A stretch of 64,000 bases of DNA, from assembly GCF_024713945.1 (NCBI RefSeq), contig NC_134679.1, positions 5,895,001 to 5,959,000 of the forward strand. Direction: 5' to 3'. Position numbers and translations under genes: made by a program. This stretch comes from Dermatophagoides farinae (Eukaryota; Arthropoda; Arachnida; Sarcoptiformes; Pyroglyphidae). The notes under the pieces were generated by a model. It searched no databases. It was not told where the DNA came from and saw only the letters and a program-made list of their open reading frames with translations. Shown piece after piece: positions 23,345 through 38,500 of this stretch (the stretch's first letter is position 1; each line of letters begins with the position of its first letter).

Positions 23345-25161
23345 GATGGACAAAAATAATATCCCGATGACATGTGTTTGACAATCAGTATGTGCTAAAT
23401 GTTAAGGTGTAGAGTCTTTTTTTCAGACAAAAAAAAAATTTCATCATCATTACCTGCTTAACGAACAAATGAACCATATCATATTATCAAGTTTCATCAT
23501 CACCAATCACACCTTGTTGTGATTCATTATTATTATTATCATCATCATCATCATCATCATTGTTTTCATCATATGTTATGTCACCAAGAATAGTAAGTCA
23601 ATGATCATTTGACAATTTTTTTTTTCTCACATCAATCTGCTCAAAATGAATTAATGATTATCAATCTTTTTGGGAAAAAAAGAAAAAATTGCTAAAGATA
23701 GTGCTTTGTTTGTGTATTTGTGTTTGTAGGATATTATTAATCAGAATTTGTTTTTTTTTTCTCATCATCATCTTGTTCGTCATGCGTCAGATAATTTTGT
23801 TGTTTTATTTTCTGTTTTTTGTGTGTGTGTGTGAAATTTTTTTTTTTTTTTTGCTTGTTCCAAATTGATGATGATGATAAAAAAAAAGAAAATTAGAACA
23901 ATAAGAAATTGAATCTAACTAACTAACAAACTTCTCCGGTATATTCTATTCTTGTTATTTTTTTTCTCTTTTTGGTTGATTGGTTGATTGATTCTTGTTG
24001 TTGTTGTTGTTTGGTTGTTTGGTTGGTTGTTTAAATCATTTTTTTTCAGCTACACAGCAACAACAACAACTACATACATACACACACACAGTGGTGGCTA
24101 CACATTTTCATTTTTTTTTTATTTTACACTAAAGTTTTTTTTTTGTAACAAAAATTAATTTAAAATAGATGACTGTAATTAATTATAATGACTTGTCAGT
24201 GATTTTCTAACGGTTCTCTTGCTCTTTCTCTCTCTCTCGTGGCCAGTGTGTGTTTTTTTTTCATTCCAGAAAGTTTGTTGATGACCATTAGTAAGCAGTA
24301 GCAGTAGTAGTAGTAGTATCAATGAACAATGGTTCTTGGTTTCATTTCCTTTCGATTATTTCATTTTAGATCATTTTGTTGTTGTTGTTGTTGTTTGCTT
24401 CATTCGATCATCAATGTGTGATCGGATATACAGATATTTCTCACTATCCCTATTGTACAGAAAAAAAAAATAATTTCTTTTCTTTTTTTTTTGTTCATTC
24501 ACTTGGTTCATGTTTTCCGTTGTGTTCATTTTTAATTTTTTTTTCTCTCCGTTCATTTCGTTCATTTTTCAATTAATAATCGTAATGATAATGACAACAA
24601 CAACAACAACGAAAAAAAATATCCACATACAAAGACTTGTGTCTGGGAAAAAAATTTTGTAGTTGTTGTTGTTTTTTTTTTTGTTTGGAACCATCATCAT
24701 TCTGATCCTGGATCATTAACATTATCGGACAGGTTCTTTTTTTTATTTTCATTTTCATTAACACACACACGCACACACACTCACAAAAATTGTAATACAT
24801 TTTCAATCCCTTTTAATGATATGACTTGATTGACATTTAATTTTTTTTTCGTCGTCGTTGTTGTTGTTATTGTTGTTGTTGTTGCAATGACGCCCAAACA
24901 ATTTTCTTATGATAATCGTTTTTTTTTTGTTTTGTTTCTAGCAACATTGTCTTATGAGAAACAATTAGGAATTTTCATCATCATCATCATCATCAACACC
25001 ATGATTGATTTTTATTTTGTGGCAAAAGCCAATTGATAATTTTCATTTTCATTTTTTTTTATATCGAAACATTAATTTTCATATATTGATCCTTTTTTTG
25101 TTGTTGTTTTTTTTTTCATTATTATCATCATTAATTTTTCTTCATGTAATTGGTTTGGGTA

Positions 25162-25200
25162 GGTGTGTCTCGGTGTGCCTTGGTGTGCCTCGGTGTGTAC
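25162..25200. repeat. GC-richer 10-bp tandem repeat (about 4 copies)
   Basis: Consecutive units GGTGTGTCTC, GGTGTGCCTT, GGTGTGCCTC and GGTGTGTAC. Units differ at one or two positions, so this is a small diverged minisatellite, distinct in length and composition from the simple repeats around it. Confidence 0.85.
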
Positions 25201-27235
25201 AAGTGTGATCGGTGGCAAAAATCTATGGATAGACACAACTTATAACAAACAAATTTCTCTCTGTGTATGTATGTATGTGTGTGGCTAATGATAATGAGAC
25301 TTGTTTGTTATTTAGTGTTTGTGTGTGAGAAAAAAAAAAGAAATTATTATAGTGTCTATCTTAACACATGATTGTCTTAACATTAACATTTTTTTCTTCT
25401 TCTTTTTCTACTCTTGTATCTTGGTAACTCCTATTCCAGTACGATGATAGAACAAGAGAGAGAGAGAGAGACATGGAGAAAGAGGGCCATTAATTTATTT
25501 TTTCAACCATTTCATTCATTATTATATATATTGTATTTTATTGACATGAAAACAAAAAAAAAAAAACAAGCGAAATTCAGTCCATATATATTTATATATA
25601 CTACACTGGTGTATGTGTGTGTTTTTCTTATTTCGAAAATTTTCAAGCTTGGCTAACTAATTCGAATTGAATTGAATTGTGAAAGACAATCATTATCATC
25701 ATTATCATGATGATGATGATGATGATCAAATCTAATTCGGTAATATTCTCAAAACAACAACTACAACAACAACGAATGCCTTTTCATTCATTCATTATTA
25801 TTGCATTGAAATCTTTGTATCTCTCTCTCTCTCTCTCTCACTCTCTCAATGCATAGAAAATTTATATTTTTTTCCACTAATTCTGATTTCAAGCTATATT
25901 TAGGTTGAAAAAAAATTTTTTTTTCCAAACTATAAACTCTCTGTACACACACACACACCAACATGTACGGATGAATGAATGAGAGATGGATGGATGGATG
26001 AGGGATGATTGTTCTGAATTTTTTTTTTGAAAACTAATTAAAATTAGCTCAACACACACACACATTCATAATGGCAACATATAACATGCCAGTAAAAGCC
26101 TGTTTATTTTTATTGGCTGGTTAGTTTTTTTTTTCTTTCTTGATTCATCTATCTATCTCTCTCTGTATATCAATCAAATGGTTCCTCCCCACTGATATTC
26201 AGCCAACCACACACATATATATAGTGGATAATTACCGAACTACTTTGTTTTTTGTTTTATTTTTCAAGTTTTAACTCGTTTTTCAAACCATTCACAATGA
26301 CCACCACCTTTGTGGTCGTGGTCGTTGTGTTTGTCATTTTTAATGGTAGATTAAAAATGATGTTCTTGAAATATTATCTTTGCTGTGTTTATTATTAGCC
26401 AAATAAATAAATAAATAAATAAAAAAACTATACAGACACCCAAAATATGTGAAAATAAAAATCATAATCAATAAACAAATCTAGTAGACACGTATACAAT
26501 TTATTTGTAGTCATGGTTCATTTGATTTTAATATTTTACAAAATGAAAATATTTCTTGTTCTGTTGTCGTTGTTGTTGTTGTTGACCTCGATTCCATGGT
26601 CCATTCAATGGTGTGTGTCTGTTTCTTGGATATTAAAAATTCATTACAAATCATTATTATTTGTTTTGAAATTTTAATTGTCGTCCTTTTCTTATTATTA
26701 CATTCATTCATTTCATTCAATGATATTGATCGATGGATCAGGTAAATCATGACAAGTGTTTGTGTGCGTGTGTGTTTGGACACGCTGCTACCTTGTCCAA
26801 CAACTGTGTTTCTTTTTTTTCAATATCCCTGTCCAAAAAAATGATCATTTATTTTTTCCTTCATATATGAAAAATTTAAATTTTTATTTTTCTTTTGACA
26901 AAATAAAATGCAAAAAATAATCATCAAGGATATTCACGGTATATGCAAAAAAAAAAATTTCATTTTAAAAAAAATTTTTCATCATTCACAAACAATCACT
27001 GCAAAAACTGTCGATGATAATGATGATGATGATGATGATGATGGCGGTCGAAAGTTGACAATTTTTTTTCTCTCTCTCTCTGTTCACCAGTATAATATTA
27101 ATATCAATATATATAAATCGACAGGACTATATGGGCGTTCGTTTATGTCTCTCTTTCATTAGAAATTTTTTTTTTCACACACACACATTTTATTCCCCTT
27201 CGATGAAAAAAATAATTAGGTTTGTTGTTGTGGTC

Positions 27236-27272
27236 GAGAGAGAGAGAGAGAGAGATAGATAGATAGATAGAT
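27236..27272. repeat. Compound (GA)n-(GATA)n microsatellite
   Basis: About ten GA units run directly into about four GATA/AGAT units. Confidence 0.9.
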
Positions 27273-28351
27273 ACTTACCGTTTGTGATTTTATTTTATTT
27301 TCATTTGAATTGAAAAACATTAAAATTTAAGGTTCATTTCACCAACTTTAAAATACCTGGTACTATTGCTAATAATAATGATAATGATAATAAACATGGT
27401 GCTTGATTCATTTTTTTTCTGCGGGGAGGGGGAAGAAGAGAGAGAGAGAGTGAAACAGGTGTATTGTGCGTGAATGTGATGAATTAAATTGACACTTTTC
27501 AATAATCATAAAAAAAACATAATGATGATGATGACGATGATGACAATTTAAAAGTTATGTAAATAAACGAATGTGGAATATGTACAATTTTCTCAATTTT
27601 TTTTTCTTGCACTTGATGAACTACTACTACTACATATGTGTCTAATATAATCTGTATTTTTTTCTGTTTTCCAAGGAATTTTTTTTTGTGTGTGTGTGTG
27701 ATACCTTACAGTTATTTTTTTTTCTCATTATTTCTCTAGTTTGTTGCAAATGACAATGACAATCTTTTTTTTTCGTATTCCCGTATAAGTTATAAATGTC
27801 AAATCCTAGTAACTGGATCACACACACACACACACACATTAAATTCACAACAACAACAACAAAAAAAAACTTCATGTAAACTACCATAAGTCATTTTAAT
27901 GATAATAATAATAATATATTCATATATAAATATTGAAAAAGCAATTTTTATTTTATGAACAAATCAAAATCAATAATGATTTTTCAATATTAACAAGTAA
28001 AGTTTTGATTTTTTTATTTTTTTTTTTTTTTTGAAATGTCAATGTAATTTTCTTTGTGAATTACCTTTAATGATTTTTTTTTGCTGAAATTTCGACAACA
28101 ACAACAACAACATTATGGTAGAATGAAAAATAAATGGAACAAAATAATTTCCATAAGATTCCCCTCCCGCCACCTTTAAATTGAATTAAATTGATGTGTT
28201 TTTATCGTTGTATTTTTTTTTGGTTAATTATGTTCATTGTAAACATTGAATGGTCATCGTCATCGTTTTTTTTCTCTCATTTATTCACACACACGCACAC
28301 ACACATTTGATGATGATTGAATCAATCAATCAATCGAAGAATAAATAAAAC

Positions 28352-28558
<207 letters not shown>

Positions 28559-31500
28559 GTAAAATTTATTGATTCTTTCAAGTGTTAAACATTGGAAATT
28601 TTGTTTGTAGGACACACACACACACAAATGTTTTTTTTATTATTGATTAAAAGTATCGATTTTTTTTCATGATAAATTTTTCCATTTTCATATATGTTAA
28701 AAACAAAAATTCACACCAATAAACTACATCACATTTGTAAACATTGACCATTTTTTTTTGCCATTTCATTTGTTTATTTGATGAGATTGGCCATTGTCTA
28801 GTTTCGTTTTTGAAAATTGATATTTTTTTTTCATTTCATCAATTTACCATTTGGCATTCATCATCATCATGATCATCATCATAGAAATTTTGTCAAGGCG
28901 TGTAAAATGCATTAAATGAATGACAAAAAAAAAATTGTTTTTTCCATTTAAATGAATATAAATGAAAAATTGTATACAAAACAAACAAGCAACAATCAAA
29001 ATGATGAACATTTCTCTTTCTGGTTGGTTGTTGTTGTTGTTGTTGTTGTTGTCATTGTTGTTGACATAACATACATTTGTTTTGTTAGATTGGATATGAT
29101 GCACATAGTAGCAGTTACAATTGGCTAAATTTATCTCATCTTCAATGATTATGATGATGATATCGTTACACACCTGTGTTTAATGTGAATCAATGATCCA
29201 TTAAAATTTCAATAGTTAGTTTATTCATTTCTTTTTGTGTATATTTACCTTTTTTCAACAATAACAACAACAACAACAGAAAAAACATGTTGATGTTGAT
29301 GTGTTTTTTTTTCTCAATTATTGACAAAAAAAGGTGATAATAATTAGCTGTAAACAAAGTTGTTTTCCGGAAAATTTTTTTAGTTTTATTTTTTGACAAA
29401 ATTCGTTCGTTTGCTGAATGTAAAATTTTTTGTTTGTTTGTTTGATTTCTTTTCATGTGTGTGTTTGTTTGTTTGTTTCCAATTCTTTTTTTCATTTTTC
29501 ATTTACAAGGAATGCTGATGATGATGATTTGACATTCAAATTTGTTTTTATTTTGCAACAAGAAATTCTGTAATTCAATTCTCTCTTTTCAACAGAATAT
29601 TCACGAATCAATCATTGTTTGTTTGTGTTTGTTTGTTGGATGGTATGAATTTTCTTATATTTTTTTCTTCTTCAACCTTTTATTCTCATTCATTTCCTTT
29701 TATTTTGAATCAAATTCAAAATAAACATTTGAATTTTTCTTTACAGAAATTCAAATGTTGTCTTTTGTATTTTTTTTCTCATTTTAAACATTTTCATTTC
29801 AATCCAGCATGACAGCAGACAAACGTACACACACACACACAGGAACTGGGCAATCGATTAGATAAATGTTTTCATTTCATTTACAGATCATTCTTGCATC
29901 ATCTTCTCCTGTTACTTGTTGTTGTTGTTGTTGTTATTTATAGATTTGAAAAAAACACGGTTTGTTTGCTTGTTCACAAACACACACACACACGCACATT
30001 TTTTTTCGCACATTTGGGCAAACAAACGAACAAAAAAAAAATCTTAATGTGATTATTATAATCATTACACGTCGGGTAAATTTGATTTGATTTGATTTGA
30101 TTTTTTTTTTATTATTCAAACAATTCTCATTAGTTTAAAAGGACATGCCATTTTACAAACACACACACACACAGTGATTCTTGATTGTTTCAAAAATTAC
30201 CAAACAATGATAGTTTGAATGAATGGAAAAAAATTGATTAATCAATTCCTGGTTTAATAGATTTTGATTTTGATATTCGTTTTGTTTGGGTGTCCACAAA
30301 ATTAAAATCAGAAATCTGCCCAAAAGTTTTCGTCTTTTTTTCCCTCGATTATTTCATGCATTCAAACACTATTTCTAATTACTTGATTTGCTTCTTCCTC
30401 TCTCTCTCTCTCTGCATTCGGTTGGTCTGATTTCCATTATTTTTCTCTTGTCTGGTTCATTTGGAATATTGTAACATTCTCCCCCTCATTTCTCGATATC
30501 GATTGATGATTGACCAAACAGCAAAAAAAAAAAAACAGCACAATATTCATTTCTATCATCGTTGTGTGTGTGTGTGTGTGCCTTTTTGATAATTTTTTTT
30601 TGTTTCTGCTTTTTTTTTATTCACAAACTTTTTTTTCATTGTAACTGGCAATCAAATCAAATACATATTATTGTTGGTCGGCATTTTTTTTTGTGTAAAT
30701 TGTAATTTGTATTTAGTTTGTATTTTCATTGGTATTGGGCCTTTTTTCATTATTCAATGAATGAATGAATGTTTTTGCGTATTCGTGTGTTAGTGTGTGT
30801 AATCCATTCATTTGGAACCGAAAATTGTTTGATGATTTTTTCCGGTCAATATTCGTGATTAGATATTCCCCTCTTTATAAGTTGTCGTTGTTGTTGTTGT
30901 AGTTGTTAGTAATCATTAATGATTATTATTATCATGGACCAACCACAACAACCGCAACAATATTCGGGTATAGTTTACACACGTAAACATACAGATTTTT
31001 TTTTTCATCACCAGTTTTGTAAATGATAAAAACAATTTAAATAACAAAAATATGTTTTTTTTCTGTACCTTTCATAAATTTTGTGATGATGATGATGATG
31101 ATCTTGATTATATTTTGCACGAATTTGTATTTTTTTTTATTCGATTTTATTCATTTGTTTGAATGAATGAATGAATGATTGAATGTTTTCTGGCCAATGT
31201 ATATGTGTGTGTAAAGGTAAAAATAGAAACAAAATCTTGTTGTTTTGGTGTCTGGTTGGTGGAAACAACAACAACAACAACAAGTCGATGCTGTTCCACC
31301 TCGTTTCATTCATACAATTTATTTCATTTCGTAAAATTTTTTTTTCGTTTGTTTGCTTGGCATTTTTTTCTTTCTCTCTCTCTCGTAGTCACAATGAAGA
31401 GAAATTAGACAATTTTTCATTTTGGATACAAAAAAAAAATAAAAATAAAAAAAAAACACTGACATCATTATCGGCAATCAACGAATCAATGTTGTATTTG

Positions 31501-31662
31501 ACTTGACTTGGCTTGATTGCTGCTACCTGTGTATATTATCTACTCTTTGGTTATGGTTGGAATATGAAAATAATTGTTTTTTTTTTGCTTCAAATTTTCT
31601 TTTAAAAACTTGTTGTTTGTTGTTTGCTGTTTTTTTTCTTGAATTCAAACTTCATTCTTACG

Positions 31663-31687
31663 TTTTTTTTTTTTTTTTTTTTTTTTT
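31663..31687. repeat. Poly-T tract (T25)
   Basis: An uninterrupted run of T. Confidence 0.95.
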
Positions 31688-32355
31688 GGTTAGTTTTTTT
31701 TTCTATCCAGAAACTAAGTATCAGTCAGAAGGTCAAAGTTATTTAATGTAGATCTTTCGTCGAAAAAAAAACCGTACCGAATGATTAAAGTCAGAAAGAA
31801 AAAAAAATGATGACGATGTTCGTGTTTTTTTTTTCATTGTGGCAATAAAAAAAAGTGCCAGAATGATGAGACTTGTTTGTTTGTTTGTTCTCAATTAAAC
31901 AGAAAAATTTTTATTTTTTTCTTTTGCGAAATGAATGAATTGTTCAATGATGAGATGAGTATACCAATCATGGCATAATATAGAATCAAGTCATGGCGCC
32001 ATATTGATGGTGATGATGATGATGATTAACTGCACGCAATACTTGAATTCAATGGATTTTTATTTTCATTTTTAAATAATATAATTTCACATATCGATTC
32101 ATTTGATTCATTCATTCATTCATATTTCCACTATTAGTTTTTTTGCGAAAAAAAATTGTTATTTGTAACTATATGAAAACATCATCTGTGTTGGATTCAC
32201 TACTCAATTTTTTTCTTCTAGTTGATTAGTTAGTTACATTGATGATGATCATGATGATGTGAAAACAAAGAATACAATCATTTGCTACTTAATTTTATTC
32301 CTAAAATTCATATTTTTTTTCCACCAATCATAATAATGATGATGATGAATATATT

Positions 32356-32377
32356 AATATTTGCTTTTGCAAATATT
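32356..32377. repeat. Perfect 9-bp inverted repeat (4-nt loop)
   Basis: AATATTTGC, the spacer TTTT, then GCAAATATT. It can form a short hairpin, and also presents two facing GCAAAT motifs. Confidence 0.9.
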
Positions 32378-33019
32378 GCCAATTCTCATCATCATCATCA
32401 TCATCATCATTTGTATTTGATTATCATTGATTGATTGGTCCAATGGAAATGAATGAATGAATGAATGAGAAATTTTTTTTTCTTTTGTTCTCCATAAAAA
32501 AAATCTGATTTTTTCTTGCGTGATAATTCATCTTCATCATCATCATTCGAATATATATCTAAACAGGATATATCATCATCATCATCATTGGAGTAAGAAA
32601 TGTCAGAAAAAAAATGAATGTACAAACGAAATGAAATGATGTCAATTGGCTCATCTTATTGTTTGATGATTATGGCAGCCAGACTGACGACTTTTTTTTT
32701 TTTTTTTTTTGACGACCGACGATTTTGCCCATCATCATAATTATCGATCAAATAGGCGTCAATATCATTAGATCATGATGATGATGATTATGATGAATCA
32801 AATCAGTGTATTGAAAGAAAAAAAAATGATAAATACCTTTGGTTCAAGTGGAAAAAAATTTTTTTTCAGATTTTCAGATTTTTTTTTTGAAGCGTACACG
32901 ATCATCATCATTATTATTATTATTATTAAAATGTCGATTTAGAAAATGATGGAATGATGACGGCGCCGCCGGTTCAATACACGCACAACACACAGGAATT
33001 AGACAATGAAAATTAAGAG

Positions 33020-33022
<3 letters not shown>

Positions 33023-33050
<28 letters not shown>
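33023..33050. repeat. (CT)14 microsatellite
   Basis: A perfect dinucleotide run between AT-rich segments. Confidence 0.95.
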
Positions 33051-33054
<4 letters not shown>

Positions 33055-34205
33055 CTCGCATTGTGTAATATTGGTGTAAGAATAATGCAGCAGAATAATT
33101 CTTTCATAATTGCTCCACTTCATCATCATCATCATCATCATCATGATCAATTGGTCGGTGTTTTTTTTTCTTGGTATATGATGATGATGATGATGATGAT
33201 TAAACAACATCTCAACAAACAAACGAATAATTTCAATATAAAGTTTCGATTGGTTCGATTGTATTGATTGGTTTTTTTTTCTTACTTTTGCTCATAAATA
33301 CTGTTCATCATCACCAAAAAAAAAAATTGTGTTTTTACGACGAAAAATTATTGCTGTTGTCCATTATTTGTTATTAGTTCGGTATATGCATACATCAAAT
33401 GTAATTGTATGCAATTCATTCCATTCATTCATTCATCCAAGAGACACACACACGCGTATAATTCATCTTTTTTTCCAATCGATGATGATGATCAATGATC
33501 AATAAATATATATTGGAAATGTATGAAAAATAATTACATTTGATTACTTCCTGCTAATTTACTGCGCAAAAATAATGCTTCTTGTTTTTGTTGTTTTTTT
33601 TTGTTATTTTCATGATGAACAGAAAGATGATTTTTTTCGCATTGTCGATTGGTGCAATTGCAATGGAACGAAAAAAAAATCCCAAGTAGTTTTTGTTTCA
33701 AATGATCATGATGATTAATGTACTATTGATTGATTCGTCTGCATTTTTTTTCATTGATTGATTGATTGATTGATTTGTGGAGAGAGAGAGAGACTAATTA
33801 ATGATAATAATTGTCTGGGTTTTGTATGTCTGATTTTTCGTTTTTTTTCATTTCAAAAATTCATTGTATCGTGTTGATTAGATTTCTGTTTTTTTTTTTT
33901 TTTGTTGATGATTAACTTTTTTTTCATCATTACCGCCCATTTATTATTACGAGTGTTGATGATATTTTTTCAGGTGTTAGTTTTCCTGAATAGAAAAAAT
34001 GAAATGAATTCATAATCATCATCATTTGATGATCGTAGACGACTTGTAGTCAGATTGACTGAATTTCAATAAATCGATCACACTATGATTAGTTGTATGG
34101 TCGGTCGGTCTGTTGGTCTTTCAATCGGTGGGTAGTAAAAAAAAAAGAGAGAGAGAGATTTTAGCCATCATCTGAATTATTAACCATTGATCGACTTGCG
34201 TGTAT

Positions 34206-34206
<1 letters not shown>

Positions 34207-34236
<30 letters not shown>
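34207..34236. repeat. Poly-T tract (T30)
   Basis: The longest homopolymer in the window. Confidence 0.95.
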
Positions 34237-34237
<1 letters not shown>

Positions 34238-35513
34238 ATTTAAACCTGTCAAAATGAAAAAAAAAGAAATTATTTTCCAGCGACTAGAATATATATGAAT
34301 AGATAGTCTAGAATTATGATTCTGGACACTAAATCGCCATCATCATCATCATCAACACCATCGCCATCATGGTAATTAGACACTAGCAAAACCAAAAAAA
34401 AAAAAAAAAATTGACACATTTCCACAATAATTTCCAAATTTTTATTTATTTCGTTCGTACATAATTATATTGATATAATGAATATTCTTTTTTGTTCACT
34501 TTTTTTTTAATAATAGCTATCTCTGTAGATCAAAAAAAATTTTTTTTTTGGTTCGTCGTTCTCTTGTTTCTTTTACTTTTGTTTGCGTGTGTGTGTGGGT
34601 GAATCCAGGTAAGAAAAAAAAATCATTATTTTCATTATTATGGGTTATGATTACGTATGTTGTTGATGATGATGATGATTATTATAATTTTGGCCATTCT
34701 TTCTGTTTTGTATTTTTGACCAAAATTTGATTCCAAAACGACAACGATGACGATGATGATAATCACACCGTTTTGGTCAATGGTCAACGCCAAAAGATTT
34801 TTGTTTTTTTTTTTATATCTACGAATCGGATTTAGATTCATTTGATTGTTTTATTTTTTTGTTTGTTTGTTTGTTTGGTTTTTGTTGATTTGTTTTTTTT
34901 TTTTTTTTTGTTTGAAACATGATGATATGGATGCCAAACTGGAAACGTTGAGTATCGATTATATCATTGTTTTTTTTTCACATTGTTGACAAGTTATTCA
35001 ATCATCTATCCATTTAATCAATCAAACAAACTTTTTCTCTCTTATTTTGTTGTTGGTTATGGCCAAAAATAACAAACAAATCGTATTTGAATGAATCAAT
35101 CTTAATCTGTCTAAACACACACACACACACACACAAATAGCACATAGATAACTGAACCATTATCATCATCACTATCAACCACCAACAACAAACTATCCAC
35201 TATTACCACCTACCATCTTAAGAGTTTAAATTTAGGTGGATATAGAGAACAAAAACGGCAGGTACTGTGTGTTATAATAATAATAATGATAATAAAAATA
35301 ATAAAGCTTAAGATCGTTCATTCATTCATTATTCCTTAAAGGTAGATGATCAGTTTTTTTTCTCTCTTAGCTTTTTACCATTACGGTTTGATTAATGATA
35401 CTGACACGTTTTCAACATAGAAAAAATAGAAAGAAGACGTTTTATTTTTCTTTCGGTTTCTTTTTGTTGTTGTTGTTGTTTGAAAATGAATGAAAACATT
35501 TCAATTTGTCTGC

Positions 35514-35535
35514 GTGTGTGTGTGTGTGTGTGTGT
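35514..35535. repeat. (GT)11 microsatellite
   Basis: A perfect dinucleotide run. Confidence 0.95.
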
Positions 35536-38500
35536 TTCAACGTTTCTTAACGTCATCATCATTATTCATTTTATTCAATTAGTCTTGTTGAGTGAATGAT
35601 CATCATGGGCCGTGTTCAACATCATCATCAAATCAATTTATTAATTGAAAATGATGAATGACGGGTATTTTTTTTTATTTTTACCCAAAAAGAAAAAAAA
35701 ATACCGGAAATTAAATTTGACAATGAAATTTTTCTCTATAATCATCAAAATCTATAACAATGAAAACTATATTATTTTTTTCTGATTCAAAATTACAAAT
35801 TGAAATTTTCAATTTATATACAATAACATTGAACAGAATTATTATCGATTGATTTGTATACCGATTCTATGAGGGTGATCATAATGATGATGATGGTCCA
35901 ATGATGAAAATGGTTACAATCGATGATAATCAATTGATGACCAGCATTATGATCTAACCATCATCAGGTTTTTTTCATTGACATTGACTGATAGTAATTA
36001 CCGGTTTTATATATATCGACACTTTTTTTGTTGTTGTTGTTGATGAATAATAATGGAGGGGGGATGAGGGAAAAAAGAATAAATTCACCCTACATTTATT
36101 CATTCATTCGTTCATCAAATGATTTGAACTAATTTCAAGTTTAATTTTATTATTGTTGTTGTTATCAAATTGATATTATCAATGGGTTGTTGTTGTTGTT
36201 GTTGTCGTTATTGGGCCCATTGCTTTCTATTCTTTATTCATTTTTATTCACCACTATATTCATAATAATCATCATTATCATGCTGTTATTTAGTATGATG
36301 ATGATGATGATAAAGGATGCAAAATAGGATGTTTTTCTTTTTTTTGGAGAACAAAAAAAAATAATAATTCCACCACAGCGAAATAGGGAAAAAAATCTAC
36401 TCCTCGAAGATGAGATAATGTTGATTACGATGATGATGAAGATGATGATGAACAATGATCAACAACGACAAGAATGAAGGATGCTGTTGTCGTGGTTGTT
36501 GTTTCGTTCATTTTTTTTATGAATAAAGGTCTAATTACCACCATTTTGGTTATGGCCATCAACTATTTTTATTATTTTTTTTCTGTAGATGCTAACACAT
36601 TTTATTTATTATATGAACAAAACACAAGATCTGTGGTTCACAATAAATGGCGGACATTGAATGTGTGTGTGTGTCTGTGTTTGTATTCATAATGATAATC
36701 ATCACCGATCGAGAATAACAACAGTTCATCATCAGCATCAAAGTTTAAATTGATGATGATGATGATGAACTTTTATGAAGATCCGGTTTCATGTCAAAAA
36801 AATAACTAACTAACTAATGTCGCAAGCGGTGTTTTTTTTTTTGTTCATTCATTTATTCGCTATTTTTCTCTGTTTCTTTTATTTTTTTTTTTTTTTGAAC
36901 ACGACAAACACGAACATCACTATTACTAGTACCACCATAGCCACCACCAACACAATCGCAAAAAAAAAATGACTGACACATCTTGATCAACAACAATTTT
37001 TTTTTGTGCATGGTAAATTAAAAAAAAAGGAATTGAAAACACACACACACACCACACACAGGTAAATTGGGCTGAAAATATTAAATTAGATATATATATA
37101 AAAGTAATGATAGTAATTACTCATCATTTTTCTATCTATCTATCCAATACATCTTTTTTTTCCACATTTTTTTTAATGATTTTTTTTTGTCCATTTAAAT
37201 GTGGAACTGTGTTTTTTTTTCACCATTTCAAAAACGAAATGAAATGACCAAACAAAAAAAAAAATGCAATGTTTTCACGTTTATTTTTCAATGATAAATA
37301 TGATATATAATGACAATAATAATAAAAACACAAGCCATTGTAATGTATTTGATTTTATCATTTGAGAGATTTTTTTTTTGGTCATTAATTTTTTGGCATG
37401 TGTGTGTATGTGTGTATGTATGGCTTTTTTTTCATCCATCCACATAATTATAATCTTGATGATGGTAATGACTTTTCTTTCATCATAGAAATTTGAATAT
37501 ATTGATGATGATGATGATTGAATTTGTGAAAACATAAATAATCGCCATGAAAAAAAAAATGTTTTTCATTTATAATGCACGACAATTAATTATAAGAAAT
37601 GAATGGAATGGATAATTTCTCTCTTTCTCTCTTGCTTTCTTTGATAGGATTGATTGATTGTGCTAATGACATTTTTTTTTCATTCATTTCTTGGCTTTTG
37701 TGTCTTGTGTAATGATAATTTTCATTTCTTTTTTTTCATATATTTTTTTTTTTTTTGACGCGCCCTCTTTGTCTATTCGGTCGGTGTGTATGAATGTTGT
37801 TGTATATAATGAGTATGGATAAAAAAAAAAATTCATTTTCAATGACCATATCACGAATTAATCTTTTTGTTTAATCTAAAGAAATTGTTAATGTAATGGA
37901 ATCATGCGCAGAAAAAAAAACAACTCTTTTCTCTGTACATTTACATCATCATCATTATGTGTATTATAATGATGATAATGACTTTTCTTTATAGATTCAA
38001 TCATCATTAACAGTTTGTTTCGTTTGCATATAATGAAAAAAAAACACACCCAGTGACAATGATATCAATTAATATCATTGCATGTTGTTGTGTCGTAGGT
38101 GTCAAATATTTTCTTTTGTGTGACACATTGTTTTATTTATTTATTTATTTTTTTTTTTTTTGAATTTCGTCATCATCATCATTGAGTGTTGCAAAAATAA
38201 AAAAAATTCCGAGAAAAACAATAGCCATTTTTATGCAACAAACAAACAAAAACCATCTTTGGTTTACGATCTATGTACGTAGTTAATTTTTCTAGCATTC
38301 ATTAATGATTTATAATGACATAATAATCAAAATCTGGTTGAATATATAATCATTTAAATATGGGAAAAAATAATAGATTTCATAATGGCAAAAAATAGGA
38401 AAAAAAACAATAGACACACCGATCGATTTAAGCGAACCGATCATCATCATCATTAAAATTTTCAAGAGAAATTTTCCAGATTTTATTTTATTCATTTTTT

